A stretch of 64,000 nucleotides of DNA, taken from contig SJOL01004195.1 in assembly GCA_004794785.1 (NCBI GenBank), positions 1 to 64,000 of the forward strand. The letters run 5' to 3'. This document shows, in pieces, positions 45,201 to 58,066 of this stretch. Each line of letters begins with the position of its first letter. Positions within the stretch are counted from its first letter, which is position 1. Source of the stretch: Opisthorchis felineus. Taxonomy: Eukaryota; Platyhelminthes; Trematoda; Opisthorchiida; Opisthorchiidae. The notes beneath the pieces were generated by a model. That model had not been told where the DNA came from and ran no database searches. It was given only the letters and a program-made list of their open reading frames with translations. The translations under genes were made by a program, and so were the position numbers.

Positions 45201-47522
45201 CGTCCATTCAGTGCGCCACCTGTTTTCTCACCCACAAAGATCAATCCATAGTATTTCTATAAAGTAGTGTTTCACTTCAGCAATCATACGGCTTTGATAT
45301 TTCGTCATCAGGCAAATACACATAAATAATATGAAGCATACACAATTGTAGTAACGGTATTTCCCTCAGCTGTGTTCTCGTTCTGAGCCTCTTAAGCTAG
45401 CGTTCACGTCAAAACAACCACCAAAGGTGCGCAAGGTATATTAACGCCCAAAACGAAGTCAAGAACACTTGTACAGCGCTCCATATATATAGCGTAAGCG
45501 GCGACAACTTCCTGGAAGTTCTGAGGCCTTCTGGATGCGCCATTGGCAATCGGCACTCGGCAACATCAACAGAGACAATTGCTATACAACTGGTGAATAT
45601 TTTCGCTCAGAAAAATCGTTCCGTAAATTAGTGAGGTCTTTATGTTTAATTTTTAAGCCATTTGGAAGCAAGGATTGTTGATTCGGGTAAACAACGCGAA
45701 TTTCTGTGCTCGAGCGAGAGGGAAACTAGACGGTGTGTGGCAACAGATCACCAAGGAGACAGTGTCACGAACGAGTATAGTTCGGTGCATTGTTATAGAT
45801 GGCCGTGCTTAACATGTTGACCTTGGAAATAACGCACACTATCCAGCTGAATTGCTTTAGTAACCCCGTTTAACGACCAATCCATCATAGGCGAAGTAAA
45901 CATACTGTCATTTGTTTTTTTAATAAAAGGGTAAAGTGCTCGCTGAATTTTTCATCGTCCTTGTCTGCGGGTCTTGTTAGAGGAACGTATGATTTTGGTT
46001 TCCCTTTTTAGTCTATAGATCCTATATACTGGAGAAGTGTGGAACAAAAGTCTAGTTTACAGGTGATGCAAAAAGTAAAACAAAACGAAAATATACAAGT
46101 CTGTAATGGCAGGATGATAGCTGATGGTGTTCTCGTTATGATCACGGGCATGCAACTGGCGCTAGAACTCAATGAAGCCCTCAACGGGTATGAAATATGG
46201 TACTACCACTTTAAATGCTACAGCTGGGGTTAACCGACACTCAGGGGAAATAGGGTGATGGCTGGTACCGAACAAACAAACAGGAACTGACTCCATCATT
46301 ACTAGTGACGAAGAGAAGAGAGTCATACTCGTCTGGTTTCTATATTGTTATTCGCCTTTAGATAGCCAAACTAATGCTCCGTGACTTTGAGTTGTTGAAT
46401 TTGAGTTCTATGGAGACCATGGGGCTAGGGTATACAGGTTAGTACTCCTTAATTAAATATAGAGCAAGCTGCTGTTTTTGTGTGGGCTATGGAGGGAACA
46501 TTTTGGGTTCGGTACACTCAAAACTGATGAATTCCGTCTTAGAGTGATGCAAACATATTGGAATAAAATGCTTAGTTTTTCTGGAATTTCGGATTCATGC
46601 CCCTATTGTGGTTGCTGGGTCTTTTGTGATATTGATAGTGAAAACGATAAGCCAATTTCATTTCTTGTCCAGAGATGCGCATTTGATACTTTTGACGAAT
46701 CCCTTTGATATTTTTCGTAGTCCTTAATATCCAGAAGGTAGCAAAAAACATATCCCTTCGGTTAAAATGTCATACTGCGCCTTAGCTAAGTCCGCTGTAA
46801 TCCTGTTGACAACAAATCTCCTTCGACTCCGAAAAGCTAGCCTAATTATCCGTCAAAGCGATTTGCTGAAGAGTTGATGCGGAATAATCTCGAGGTTATT
46901 TTCCATCCTTCTGCCCGTGTTTCGTTATCTAAACGTATAACCACACGGACACAAAGGTACACTCCTCTGGGTTTTCTCCTACCCTATTAATATAAATAGG
47001 GAATAAATTCCCCAACTGCCTTCATTTTAGACGTCTCTTAAACTGTTTATAAAATACGTCGCATTACCCGACTTTTTGACTTGTTCGTCCCTCGACAAAA
47101 GGACTTTTATAGTTAACGGTTCTTCGCTTTTCTGGTGTTTCCCACATAAGAAAACCGGCTCTTTCTAAGGCATCCCCCCTGCTGGGTGTTGGGCTTTCAC
47201 CTAGTGGATGAAGGTTGAATTGTAATATCTTTTGTCATCTCAATAATACCGGTGTTCGGCAAAAAACGTTGTATGCATTACCTCGAAGTCTGCGAGCCAT
47301 TCACCCGTCCAGATCTGTAAAGCACACTGATGGCATTACTTCGTGTTCGGTTATTGATATTTTTTACGGTCTGGTCAGTGTTGAGTTGGAACTTTGGGTC
47401 ACTGGTAGGTTAGACGATCACAAACATCGAAAGAAAGAACTGAGTTCAACAGTCTACGGTACTAGTAACACAAAAGTGAGAAGAATTACACATGTTTGTG
47501 GGGTTACAAAGCATGCACGTGT
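42261..47522. other. Anonymous non-coding stretch
   Basis: About 5 kb without a recognisable gene or repeat. Open frames are under 105 codons and featureless. Confidence 0.4.
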
Positions 47523-47719
47523 GTAACTGACTGGCACAGTGCAGTGTCAGGGTCCGCATACCAGACAAGGGAGAGCGGAATGTTGGCGACAGTCTCTTCC
47601 AAGGCCAGTCTTGTGATTCTGATTGGCGCTGCGATCACACATATATCACAACAGAGCAAGTCACGTCGGGCTCAGAAAATTGGTTACGAACACGCATTGG
47701 CAAGTAGGTAAGCTGACTA

Positions 47720-47756
<37 letters not shown>

Positions 47757-47902
47757 ACATGTTAATACATCACTGTTGGACGGGATGGCGTTTGTGTCAT
47801 GGTGAATGGTGTGTACAATGAGCAAAACGAGTGAAGATCCAAAGCACATGAACGGAGTAAGCAAATGAATGTGGGGAATCATCAAAATGTCAAGGTAGAT
47901 TC
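47523..47902. repeat. Family D dispersed repeat, copy 2
   Basis: Aligns with 24579-24950 in the same orientation: GGCACAGTGCAGTGTCAG near the start, GAGCGGAATGTT, CTTGTGATTCTGATTGGCG, ACACGCATTGGCAAGTAGGT, then after the (CA)n ACGGGATGGCGTTTGTG, GAGCAAAACGAGTG and ATGAATGTGGGGAATCATCA. The main difference is the expanded (CA)n at 47724-47759. Confidence 0.75.
47724..47759. repeat. (CA)n microsatellite inside family D
   Basis: About 13 uninterrupted CA units followed by TACACACA. The corresponding place in the other family D copy has only ACTCACACACAGACAG. Confidence 0.97.
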
Positions 47903-48262
47903 AGTACTCAGTGTTTTTCGTCCGCCAAAGTACATCTACTATTTGATCCCACCCAGTTTGTCCGCATCGCAGGAACCTAAAAATCGCACACGCATTCCCT
48001 GCTACTACGTGCTTCACATAACCAGTAGGATGTCCGTTTCATACCTGAATTTCGTCTGTCTCCGTTCAGTACCCCAAAAAGCTTGAAAAATCCTTGTCCA
48101 TGAAAAAAGAAACGTTGCCTCACCAAACTATTGCATGAAATGTTGCGTATTTTGTGTATTTTGTGTGTTTCCTCTTAGCTTGTATTGGTTCTGTGTTATA
48201 CTTACTCATACGGCGTTTTTCTCCAGTCTCACACATGCATGTCACTTTTAAGAAATTCTCTT

Positions 48263-48348
48263 TTGGTTGTTGGTCTGTTCGCCGAGCTTGGCAGTTGGAT
48301 TGCATCTGCAATCCAACTGCCAAGCTCGGCGAACAGACCAACAAACAA
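48263..48348. repeat. Perfect palindrome made of two inverted family A segments
   Basis: Arms 48267-48304 and 48307-48344 (38 bp each) are exactly complementary around a 2-base centre (TC). One mismatch allows extension to 48263-48348. The right arm and the following bases (TGCAATCCAACTGCCAAG, CTCGGCGAACAGACCAAC, then CGAGCTACC to about 48372) align with the family A block TGCAATCAAATTGCCCAG, CTCAGCGAACAAGCCAAC, TGAGCTACC at 20150-20211. The structure is therefore a head-to-head pair of SINE-like pieces. Confidence 0.9.
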
Positions 48349-48688
48349 GCAGCGCACCCGAGCTACCTATATTCCAAAACATTGCCAAATTCTGTTCTGT
48401 TTGTTTACGTTTAGGGTCATTTTTGCGTAATGTCTTACTAGTTCTCGTTATTTCCACTTTGAATTCATCTAGTCGTGGTTTTGCAGTTATTTTTCGATTT
48501 CCTGATTCGAAAGGTCAGTCTCACCAACACAGATACAGTCACGATCCTCATTCAGACAGCCCTCCACTCCTAATGTTGCAATTATTTCCGTTGAATTTTT
48601 TGGCTATAAGACGCACTAACATCTTATCGCTGGCAATACCTTTTCCACTATTACATATGTACATATATATATGTAGGTATTTCTGTAG

Positions 48689-48819
48689 AGGAAGATGTTG
48701 GTAGCTCAGGTAGCGTAGATGGTCGTTGGCTTGTTCGGTGAGCTGAGCAATTTCATCACCAATCGAGGTGAAATCATCTGTGCGTTATTGGGGAGCGTAG
48801 TGGTGCGTAGCGATGGGTA

Positions 48820-48822
<3 letters not shown>
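48689..48822 (+). repeat. SINE-like repeat, family A, copy 3, with (TA)n tail
   Basis: Reads GAAGATGTTGGTAGCTCAGG, TAGCGTAGATGGTCG, TTGGCTTGTTCGGTGAGCTG, ATCACCAATCGAGGTG, TGTGCGTTATTGGGGAGCG and TGGTGCGTAGCGATGGGTA, the reverse complement of the copies at 2588 and 20077. In this sense the A-box-like GGTAGCTCAGGTAGCG is at the 5' end and a (TA)n tract begins within a few bases of the 3' end, the layout of a SINE with a simple-repeat tail. Confidence 0.75.

Positions 48823-48869
<47 letters not shown>
48823..48869. repeat. (TA)n microsatellite
   Basis: About 23 uninterrupted TA units directly after the family A copy. Confidence 0.98.
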
Positions 48870-48871
<2 letters not shown>

Positions 48872-51800
48872 CATCGTAAGACATTAAGCTATTGTATCGC
48901 TTTCAAAATATTATCATCCACTTGGTTCACTTGTTCTTTCTGTTTTCACTAGAAAACCCTGGGAAATTCGCCTCCAGATGTAGAAACCTGAGTTCACATC
49001 AACAAAAAAGTGTTCATTAATTTCATCCTCTCCAGCGTAGCCGAGTGAGTTACTATTTTCAGATATGAACTATAGATTGAATTTATAAGTATAGTTGTAA
49101 AAACAACTAGAAAGAAATGAAGATAACTTGCTGATGCTTGAGGGCAGTAACAGGAAAGATCAAAGAATCTGGGCTAATTTCAGTGCGTGGCTGCAGTATC
49201 AAAATGGCGTGGCATGCAAAATCAACCACTATGAAAACTTTCTCTGGATAAAACACTTCCTACTGACCAAAGGCACTTTACACGGTAAAGTGAACTATAC
49301 TCCTACTGATTACATGAGACATCCTAAAACGAGAAACACAGAGAAATCTCTGGCGATTTACCTAACTCACCCTTAAACGACTAGCAGAAACATGCTAGCA
49401 AATGAAGAATTCGGACTCGACTGTACGGTGAGCCTTCAGTGACGCACAAGGCAGTAATCTTTTATCGATTGATTCATTTTGATCTAGTTACATCCGTTAC
49501 CATAATTTCGACGTCAATCTCAGCCACGTGGCCGTATCAAGCGAAGCGGATTTGAGAGTTCGCAACTCTGTCGTGGAAGTTTTCACCCCAACAAATTTCG
49601 AATCCGTAGTTCTATACGGATGCCTGATGCTGGATAACAACCAGTTAGGTGCTGCTGATTGGCACTATGGTGTGCAACTGGAATAGGAAGCAACTGGTAA
49701 ATCTTTTGTCTGCTTTGTTGAAAAAAGTCAGCACGGATTCTCCTGCCTACGATAAATTACCTTGTGGGATTTTATGTATTTTGCGGCCGTAAGCAATACA
49801 ACTAGGTTAGGGCACGGCCTCAATAAATCATTCTAAGCAAATTTCCCCCGCTCTGAACCATGATATGACATTTTCAATTAGAGATCAGGAAATCTACATA
49901 CCTCTACGTTTAGGAGTGATGATCCGTCTCAACAGTCATTGATTAATTCAGATAATCATGTGGCTACTTGATAAGTCATAACAAGGATGAACGTGTTCCT
50001 ATTGCCGAGCTATTCAGGATCCAACCACACTCTTGTGTTAACCGTCAGATTCTATGGACTTCCATCAGGATAGGTGAGTAACCGTGGCGCACTTTGTGTT
50101 CCCCAGTAACCGGATGATTCTCTCGCCTGATAATGGCTAGTTAGACCAAAAAAATCACACCTAAATTCGAATTCGCCAGCTGAAGTATAGTTCGCCCTCT
50201 TGTGGTACCTAGGTAATGACCTGAAAATGTTGATCAGGGGTCGGACGGGCAATACCTCGGTTCTCACCTGATGAAAGCGAACACTTGTCTGGCTCGAATG
50301 TTCAACACCTAGCCACATCATTGAGTTAAACATCCGGCGAAGCTCTAGACCAAGCAATTATCACATTGGCCATAGGGATCAGTGATAACTGTCCGACCTG
50401 TGGAATGACCAAAATTCACACCTTAATCAATTAACTCACCGCGAAGATGGTCTCTTGCCCTTAGGTAATTTGAAATGCACAAGTGATGCAGTGAGAGATG
50501 TTTTTTTCAAATACGGAGCTTCTACTTATTTTGTTGACTTATTACAGAAGAGGAATCTGTCCCACACAGTGCTCTTGGGAAACGTTTTAACAGCGAAACG
50601 ACTGCCTACTTTTGAACACGCACTGATATAAACCTACCAATTAAGGGATCTTAATTTGCTGGGGATAACTTTTACTACTTCGATCAACAATCGGCGCATC
50701 TCACAGCTGGTAATGACTTTATTTTGAACCATAGGTAAACCCTGGGGTTTCTGCTGCTCACTCTTGTCGTAGTGCGTTGACAACTCAGTGGCGCTAATTT
50801 TTTGCTCGTAATGTTAATACGAATGACACCAGACCAAGTTAGTAACACTAGAACTTGATTACAAAACTACTTGATTTCCGAAGCGTCTCTAAAATCCACA
50901 ACAATTGACAGTGTGTTAACATACCGTTTGGAATATGTTTGGCGACAACTTTTTGCTTTAGTTACTAGGAGAGGAGCACGCACCCATCCCTATCTCCTTG
51001 AAACATCACTGACGCACATAAAATGAGTCCTCTTTCGACGACGGTGATTCCACTTGAAAGATGAATGAGCAAAATGCATACCGTAAGCCGGATGCCACAA
51101 GATACTGTGTGAAATTAACCGTTTGTGAGTGCGCGATCAAACTTGATTCCATTTGGACGGAGAAACTCGTGCGTTTATTACTGTATACATTTGCGGTGTT
51201 AGAACGGCGCGACGTGGAGAACCATTAAATCGACTGTTCTTGGCAAGAATAAACCGGATTTCTGCCATCTACCTCAACGTCATTGCAGATGGCAAAGATG
51301 AGAAAGCAATTAGTGCTGTATACAGAACTTTATACCGTAAATGTGTTGAGCTCCAGACGTCCTCAGATCGATGATACATTTGGAGAATTCCATGTTTGAC
51401 TTAGTCCCGGTAAATTCCAAATGATGCAGCGTCCTTGATAATAACAGTTCAAAATGAATGACGAGTCTACTGAAACATCCGGGTTATCGACACCCAGTTT
51501 TGTGCGGGCAGGGGGAAACGCAGTGGTTGTTCAAAGTCACCAGAGGTGAGGAAATGTTAAGTAACCCAATTAAAACTTGCGAAACGACTGTTCATCCGCA
51601 TCAAATACGGTGCGAATAAAGTGTAAAAATGTGGAGCGTTGTGTGAAGCACTGAGTTTTGCCGGATTTTGCTGGAGTAACACAGCGTTATTAAACCGAGG
51701 TTTGTTGGATGTTTCAGTCAGTGGAGGTAAACTTCAGAAGTGGAGGATTCATAATTGCGGATAAACTGAGAAGACAGACTGACAGCTACCATTGCCCGGA

Positions 51801-54058
51801 AGCCCACAGTTGCCACGTTTTTTTACCGCACCTTATTGTCTCATCTGGAACGAACTAAGTTGCAATTCCTTGCTCGTATTTGTTGAAAGGGTCGTACTAG
51901 AAAATGTTTTAAACTGTGCGGCAAACATTGTCTCATACGGACAACAAGAGATTCTCATAGACCCTCGTGATAGACAGAATAGAAAATTTGAAAGCCTAAT
52001 GGAAATTTCGTCCGCTAAGTTAAACTAATCAACGCTGAAGGATCGTGAAGCTTTTCCAGTATAAACTGGTATTTCTTAGAGGACGAATTTCCATTAATAT
52101 TATCAAACATCATACTGCCAACGAAGTTTGACATACTGTCCAAAACGTCGTCTCAGGACCTCTCCAAGTCGCTGCTTAACTGATTTTGTACCAACCGAAT
52201 CTTGTGAACTTGTCTCTGAAAAAATCAAACAAACTTGAAATACGATAAAAACTCAAACTACTGTAATAAGATGTTATAATCCGAAGATTCGACTGTTGTA
52301 GGCAGGCTTTTCCTGGAATGATTTTGCAGTCGTGCGGTGCTGCTATTTCAGACGGAACTGACCTACAGGACCTTGCAAAAAGGTCTAGGAAATTTAGTAC
52401 CAAAGATTTGAGCCGGTGGTTGGGAGTCGATCAGGAAGAGCCAAAAGTGAAGCTGGAATCAGAATTGCAAATATTATCCAGCTATGTTTCATATATGTCC
52501 ACAAATGGCCAGTCAAAGAGATTGCTGTCCAGACTATGTGTCGCCGTTTGAATCTTGTAAGCAGCAAACCAAAACCTCATTACTCAGGCGTGCCCATCAG
52601 ACCAATCGCCGATTGCGACTTCTATTCGGCGTACTAGCTTCCATACCCTTAAATTGGACCAATGAGCTCCTCCAGATTAACTTTGTAGACAAATTTAGGT
52701 ACCCCTGATTTTACTGGCAATATTACGCAACAGATGTTAAATAAGAGCCAAACGTTCCTCAGTTTGATGTGTGTTCATTTATGACAGTTTATCTGAAGTT
52801 CCACTGTGTCTGTAGGTAAATGACTGGGCAACGCTTACTCACCCTGATTCGTCGCCCACCGAAAAGGTGACTGGTATTGGGCTTCGATTAAAATATGCTT
52901 TCCCCCATTCACGCAAATGAATATTTTACTGAAAACTTAAAAGAGCAAGTGATTGATAGTTTCTGCAGCAAGCAGACCATTTGGTGGCAATGTCGACATC
53001 ACATTCGTTTGCATTTTATATGGGTGTACCAATGACCTGCTAGTTTACCATACCATTTGTCTCAGCTTCGTCCACCAAAGTGCTCGATAGGACTTTCCTA
53101 ATTATGTACCGTTTCTAAGGGATTTAGTTAACGATCAGATAGTTAAAAGCTGTGCTAAATTGCGCTTTTTTCGAACACAGTCGGAATGAATGTAGGTCAC
53201 AGATAATGTTGCCAGAATTTTTTTTGTACTCTTGTACGCCCACGCGGATTCATGTTTACAGAGTCTTTGAGAGGAGGGTCCGGTTTGCTCGACAGCACAT
53301 GTCAGGGGTCACATTCACACAACCTTCGGCTGCGATTGATTGGAGGAAACAGTTTTGGATTTTACGCATCATCGCCGCAAGGCACAATACAGAGGGATTC
53401 CTCATGCCCGACCCCAATTATGGAGGCACTGTTAACTTGACTCGCATGTAAATAGGCAAGGTTGTTCAGTATTCGGAAAAGAACATCTCTGTTGGGGACA
53501 AAGATTTTTGGAACTTTATTTTGAAGGCATTTAGAGGGAAAATAATTCGAATAAGGTGGTTAAAGTGGTGTAGAAAGAATTTACCCTAAAGGTTTCTGGA
53601 AACTTCCAGTTCTTGAAAATTTTCAATCTTCTTGTTAACTTATTATGGTTTGGGGGCAGTGTTTTTTTCTATTCTTCTCCGTTGGTGGCGACGAAGGATG
53701 CCCCAAATGACATTTTTTCTTCCAGGACTTTGATGACCGAAATTCGATGATAGAATGACTGTTGAAAGACTGGGAAATGGTGAGTTATCACGTGTTGCCT
53801 CATCTTCATCTTCAACGCCCATTTACGAAATGCAAAATTTGCCAACGAATATGGCTCTGCGCTTTTCCACTTCATATTGTCGGCTAAGCAAAGTAAACTT
53901 CAGTCAAAATGTCTTCATAGTGTAGTAGGTTAGTCTGTAAACCGTCCTCATGGGAAAATTCATTGAAGTCCTCGTTATCTAATGGGGTAAGGTAGCGAAA
54001 ATAACTTCACCTCAGCTTGTCATCCGCATTCCTTCGATTCCTCGGGAACGTTAGTACC
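48870..54058. other. Anonymous non-coding stretch
   Basis: No gene or repeat recognised. The frame at 52318-52551 (77 codons, with TDLQDLAKRSRKFSTKDL) looks a little more protein-like than most, but has no recognised domain or splice context that I can defend. Confidence 0.4.
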
Positions 54059-54274
54059 TTGTATAGACGCAACACACTGCTCATAAGGTTGCTGAAAACA
54101 CTTCGGCAGCCCACGGCCGGTTTCACCCTTCTTGGAGCCCATCAGGTGGGCGCTGTCCCCGAGTTTCTGTGAACCCCAGTTGCACAAAATTAGCGAATTG
54201 CACTCATTTGCATACGAATTTGGTTTTGACAGGAGGTTCAAGTGTAACCTAGCTGAATCTCCCGTTTATAATTT
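54059..54274 (-). repeat. Family B copy with hammerhead
   Basis: Starts TGTATAGACGCAACACAC, then the ribozyme (54109-54151), then CTGTCCCCGAGTTTCTGTGA, CACTCATTTGCATACGAATT, TTGGTTTTGACAGGAGG and CTAGCTGAATCTCCCGTTTA. It is followed immediately by an inverted partner. Confidence 0.8.
54109..54151 (-). ncRNA. Hammerhead ribozyme copy, two core changes
   Basis: On the minus strand: GCCCAC, CTGATGG (last core A changed to G), stem II GCTC/GGGT pairing with two G-U pairs around the loop CAAGAA, GAAA, CCGGCC and GTGGGC. Stem I has six Watson-Crick pairs, one of them changed relative to the 25116 copy with pairing improved. The A-to-G change and the loss of U16.1 probably inactivate it. Confidence 0.65.
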
Positions 54275-54352
54275 GATTCAGCTGGGTTCCAGGTAAGGCT
54301 CTCGTCAAAACCAAATTGGGATGCAAATGAGTTTATTTTGCATGAGTATATT
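54275..54352 (+). repeat. Family B, inverted partner
   Basis: Reads GATTCAGCTGGGTTCCAGGT, AAGGCTCTCGTCAAAACCAA, ATTGGGATGCAAATGAG. It forms an imperfect inverted repeat of about 55 bp with 54206-54259, separated by 15 bases. Confidence 0.75.
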
Positions 54353-57300
54353 GTTACAGATTGCCGTGAAGGTGACTATTGAAACGTTTACTTTCGAAAG
54401 CAGCGTGGATTTTTGTTGGTTTGAGGGGCCTATTGAACCATTTCCTCTCGCTGTTGCAAAGCAGCTTCACAGATAGCGTCGTACAGCTTTTTGCAATCGC
54501 ATGCATCTTTTACGTCTGGAAGATGATCCACACCCGTTTGCAGGTAAACTAGCATCTCTTAGGCCAGATTATCAATGACTTCTGTGCCATGGAATCGCTA
54601 GAATTACTCATCAGTGATTGTGAACTACTTCCATGAAACCCACCACAACTCCATTCGGGTTAACACACTTCACGTTTACACTCAATAACCAGTCTTTCAA
54701 AGGTTTTTTAAGCAACAATGTCGTCAAGAATCATTCGTCAGCACCAGCAACATGGAAAAAGTGGTTAACAATGTGTGCTCAGCTTGCTAATTTCAAGTGT
54801 TCCAAAAAGTCTATATGTCATGACAGAAGACAGCTGAGACAGTCTAAAGCACTGAATTGTGAAGTACACTGGAAGATATTGAGGATTTCACGAGATTCCC
54901 CAGTTAATCAGAACCGTACGTTCAATTTTTGTCGAATGTCATTCCCAAATGAAGACTACTAAACACTGCTATCTTAGAACCAACAATTTTTTCTCTCAGA
55001 AAATCCCAGGTAAACACGAGGTGGAAGCTGATTTTGAGGGTATGTTAAGCAAATAATTCAGTTATTACATTGGTCTTTTGGTGTTGTAGATACCTTTGAA
55101 GCCTAATTTCTCACTGGAGCTCCCTCACGCCTAAATATTTAAAAGCAGGAGGCGATATCATCTTGGCCAGATGAAGACTGTGGGATCATCCTTCTCCATA
55201 AACCGGAACACGCAAGGATCGGTCCCAAGTTACCTCGGACGAGACGAATTTTATCAAAATGCAAGAAAATTATTGCATGAAGAAAACATCAGCCTAAATA
55301 GGTGACTGTATGAATCGTTTACAAAAATGTCAAATCATCACCTGGATATGCAAAAATCTCAGAATGACAGGCAGGGGAATTCCACACCGGTATGAGCTAC
55401 AGGGATTCACGTAGCGAAGTGCCTGTTATGCCTCATTCTTGACATGAGCAAATATCCGTAGCATTTGGCTTTAAGGTGGCTTGAAGGAATATTCAAGCGG
55501 GTCAGGTGGTGATCCAGGAAAATTCACTCAAAACGATGTAAGCGATTGCAATCAGGTTGCATGAAATATCGCCGTCACCAAATAAGCATGTGAAGACACT
55601 GACTATATTGTCGTTCCCAGATGACTTATCCCACAGAGAACTATCTGGAAGCGAGAAAATTTCGAGTTTCAAAAAAAAATCGAACACGCTTGCTAGTCTG
55701 TTGTAAACTATTTCTAAGTGTAATTTTCTGAGAGGATGTTATCGAAAGCGTTGCTCGCTTCTGGCTTGTTTCATGGCCTTGCTTCCTCGGAGACAATTTT
55801 ATATAAATACTCGGACAGTGCTGTTTGTTAATTTCATGCATGCAATCAATCAAGAGCACTGTAACCCCCAAGGCAGAAAACTGTCTGGATTTTGAGGACT
55901 TTGCTTGCATGGGGATTTCACGTTGAGTTGATAAGCTCTGACGATATCATATAGAATGTATTGAGACTGTTTGCCTTTCTCTCAAGGAAGCTTGAACTTG
56001 TTCGGTTATATTTATCAGAATAACGAAAAAGGACATGAGACGTATTTTTTAATCCCTACGCTTATGCATACGCCTGATTTCCTTTTTTTGTGAGTGAGTT
56101 GATATCATAAACGATTCACGAGAAGCATGTGTTGTTAGGGTCATTTTTAAAACTGAAGACTGATAATTTTAGATTTCTCCAGTTGTTTCCTCCTGCTGCA
56201 TTTCCTTGAAAAATCGGTCCTACAGACAATTATAGTTATCATGAAATACTTGTGTTTTGTTGGATTGAGTTCGCTTACTGAAAGTCGCGGTTGGCGGTTG
56301 CTACCAGAGATTGTTTAATTTAAGGCATTAGGAGTCTGACCGGAAGTTTCGTAGTCCAAGCCGAAGCCTAGCTTTATATTGCTTCTCTACAGGGTCAAGC
56401 AACCTAACAGTATCTCAACCCAATTCCCAATTCGGGAGCCGACACTTTGTCGCAGCTCACCGACTGCGAACTATTAGTCAGTCGTGTCTTGTCGGCCAGA
56501 ATGCAGGTTCGTACGTAGCACTGAGCTCCTCCAGCCTGCATGATCGCATGAGATCCCAATTTACCGAACAGACGGTAGCTTGCTTCCTGTTCTGGACAAA
56601 TGGGCAACTCCGCGTTTTGGAAGAAAGCACTCTTTAGCATGTTTGTGGATAAAACGGTGAATCTCGGTTTTCGCTGCTTGTTTTCGGCTTTTCAAAGGTG
56701 TGTCAGTGCACTTAAACGGATTTCAAACAACTGTGGGTTAGTTGGCTTGTCGGTTCATCATTGTACATCAGGGCAGAATTGTCTTTGTTTGGTCTGAAGG
56801 CATGTTCACTTCCATTGAGAGGGACAGCGAAGTAAACATAACGCGGCCTCTCTCAATTTGATCCTATAATCTGCTAACGTAGCGCCAAAACCTATTGATT
56901 ATTGGGTGTAATGAAAGAGATGTCAGCGCTGCCGCCTTGGAATTCCTAGAATTATTACATACATTACATCAGCCTGCGAAACGAATTACACAAACATGAG
57001 GAACACATCGCTTTGGGGTGCTGACAAGTTCATTTCTTGTGGATTTCCCTTTCAGGCAGCTTCAAAGTGAGCTCGTCCAAAATTTACACTAGAAAGCTGC
57101 CACGGCAACTAGATCTATGTGATATCTGAAGATATTAATAACTACGCAAGCGATTTGCGGCCCATCAATTCAGTTTATCTTGCCATTTTTTCAACCCTGA
57201 ATCATAAGTACCTTGGTTCGGATTTAAGAAAAAAGGGTACAGGAAGGCCCAGCGCAGTGTAGTACGGCGGACGTCTTTAGGACAACACATATATTTGGAC

Positions 57301-58066
57301 AGATATGTCGCAATAAAGCTTAAACAGGACGTATAAAATGTCGAAATGAGACGGTCACAGGGATGCATGTAATGAGAACCAAAATTGTCAGAACAAATAA
57401 TTATCATGAAATGCCATCCACATTTACACATGCCAATCAGTGTGCAATCCGCAGAATCACAGGTCAAGCAGTCGTTTGCGGAGAAAAAATAGGTATGGTA
57501 GAGAATTCGTTTTGATTGAGGCTAAATATCTACGGTGTTTACTGGTGAGTTGAACAATATTAGCCATCACGCATTTGCAAATTTACTCGGTGTTTATAAT
57601 AATCTCCGACTGAATTCGCCTCACAAGATTTTTATTTGGCAGGATATTCGAGAGTTTGCAGTGTATTTCCTTGGCGGAACATTATTTACAACGCCAGTAA
57701 ATATGCCTCAACAGCACGCGATACCTTTCGTTCCACTTACGGCCCATGAGTTAAGCACACCACAGGAGTTTCTGTCGAACTATTGAAGAGTTTTTCGCAA
57801 CCTAGTGAACAGTGTGCTCCCTCAAGGAGACTACTGCCATCACCACTGAGACAGCTTATCCATGCTAGATTTCCCGTCTCAACTCTGATATCAGAGCCCA
57901 AGTGAAAAGTAAACTATCAAACCTAGCTGGTATCCGTATGCTTGAATCTGGAGTCATATTTTAGTCACACAGGTCGGATACATTTTACAGACTGATGAGA
58001 ATAATGATCCAAGTCATCTGCCGTTCGGCTTCAAATCGGTCACAGATTGTTAGATTTGGAATTCTT
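54353..58066. other. Anonymous non-coding stretch
   Basis: No gene or repeat recognised. Confidence 0.4.

Noticed and set aside
50268..50290. CTGATGAAAGCGAAC, hammerhead-like
   Set aside because: There is no room for stem II between CTGATGA and the GAA segment, and no stem I.
57535..57786. 83-codon frame that might be an LTR-retrotransposon fragment
   Set aside because: No integrase, protease or zinc-knuckle motif, and nothing recognisable in the flanks.
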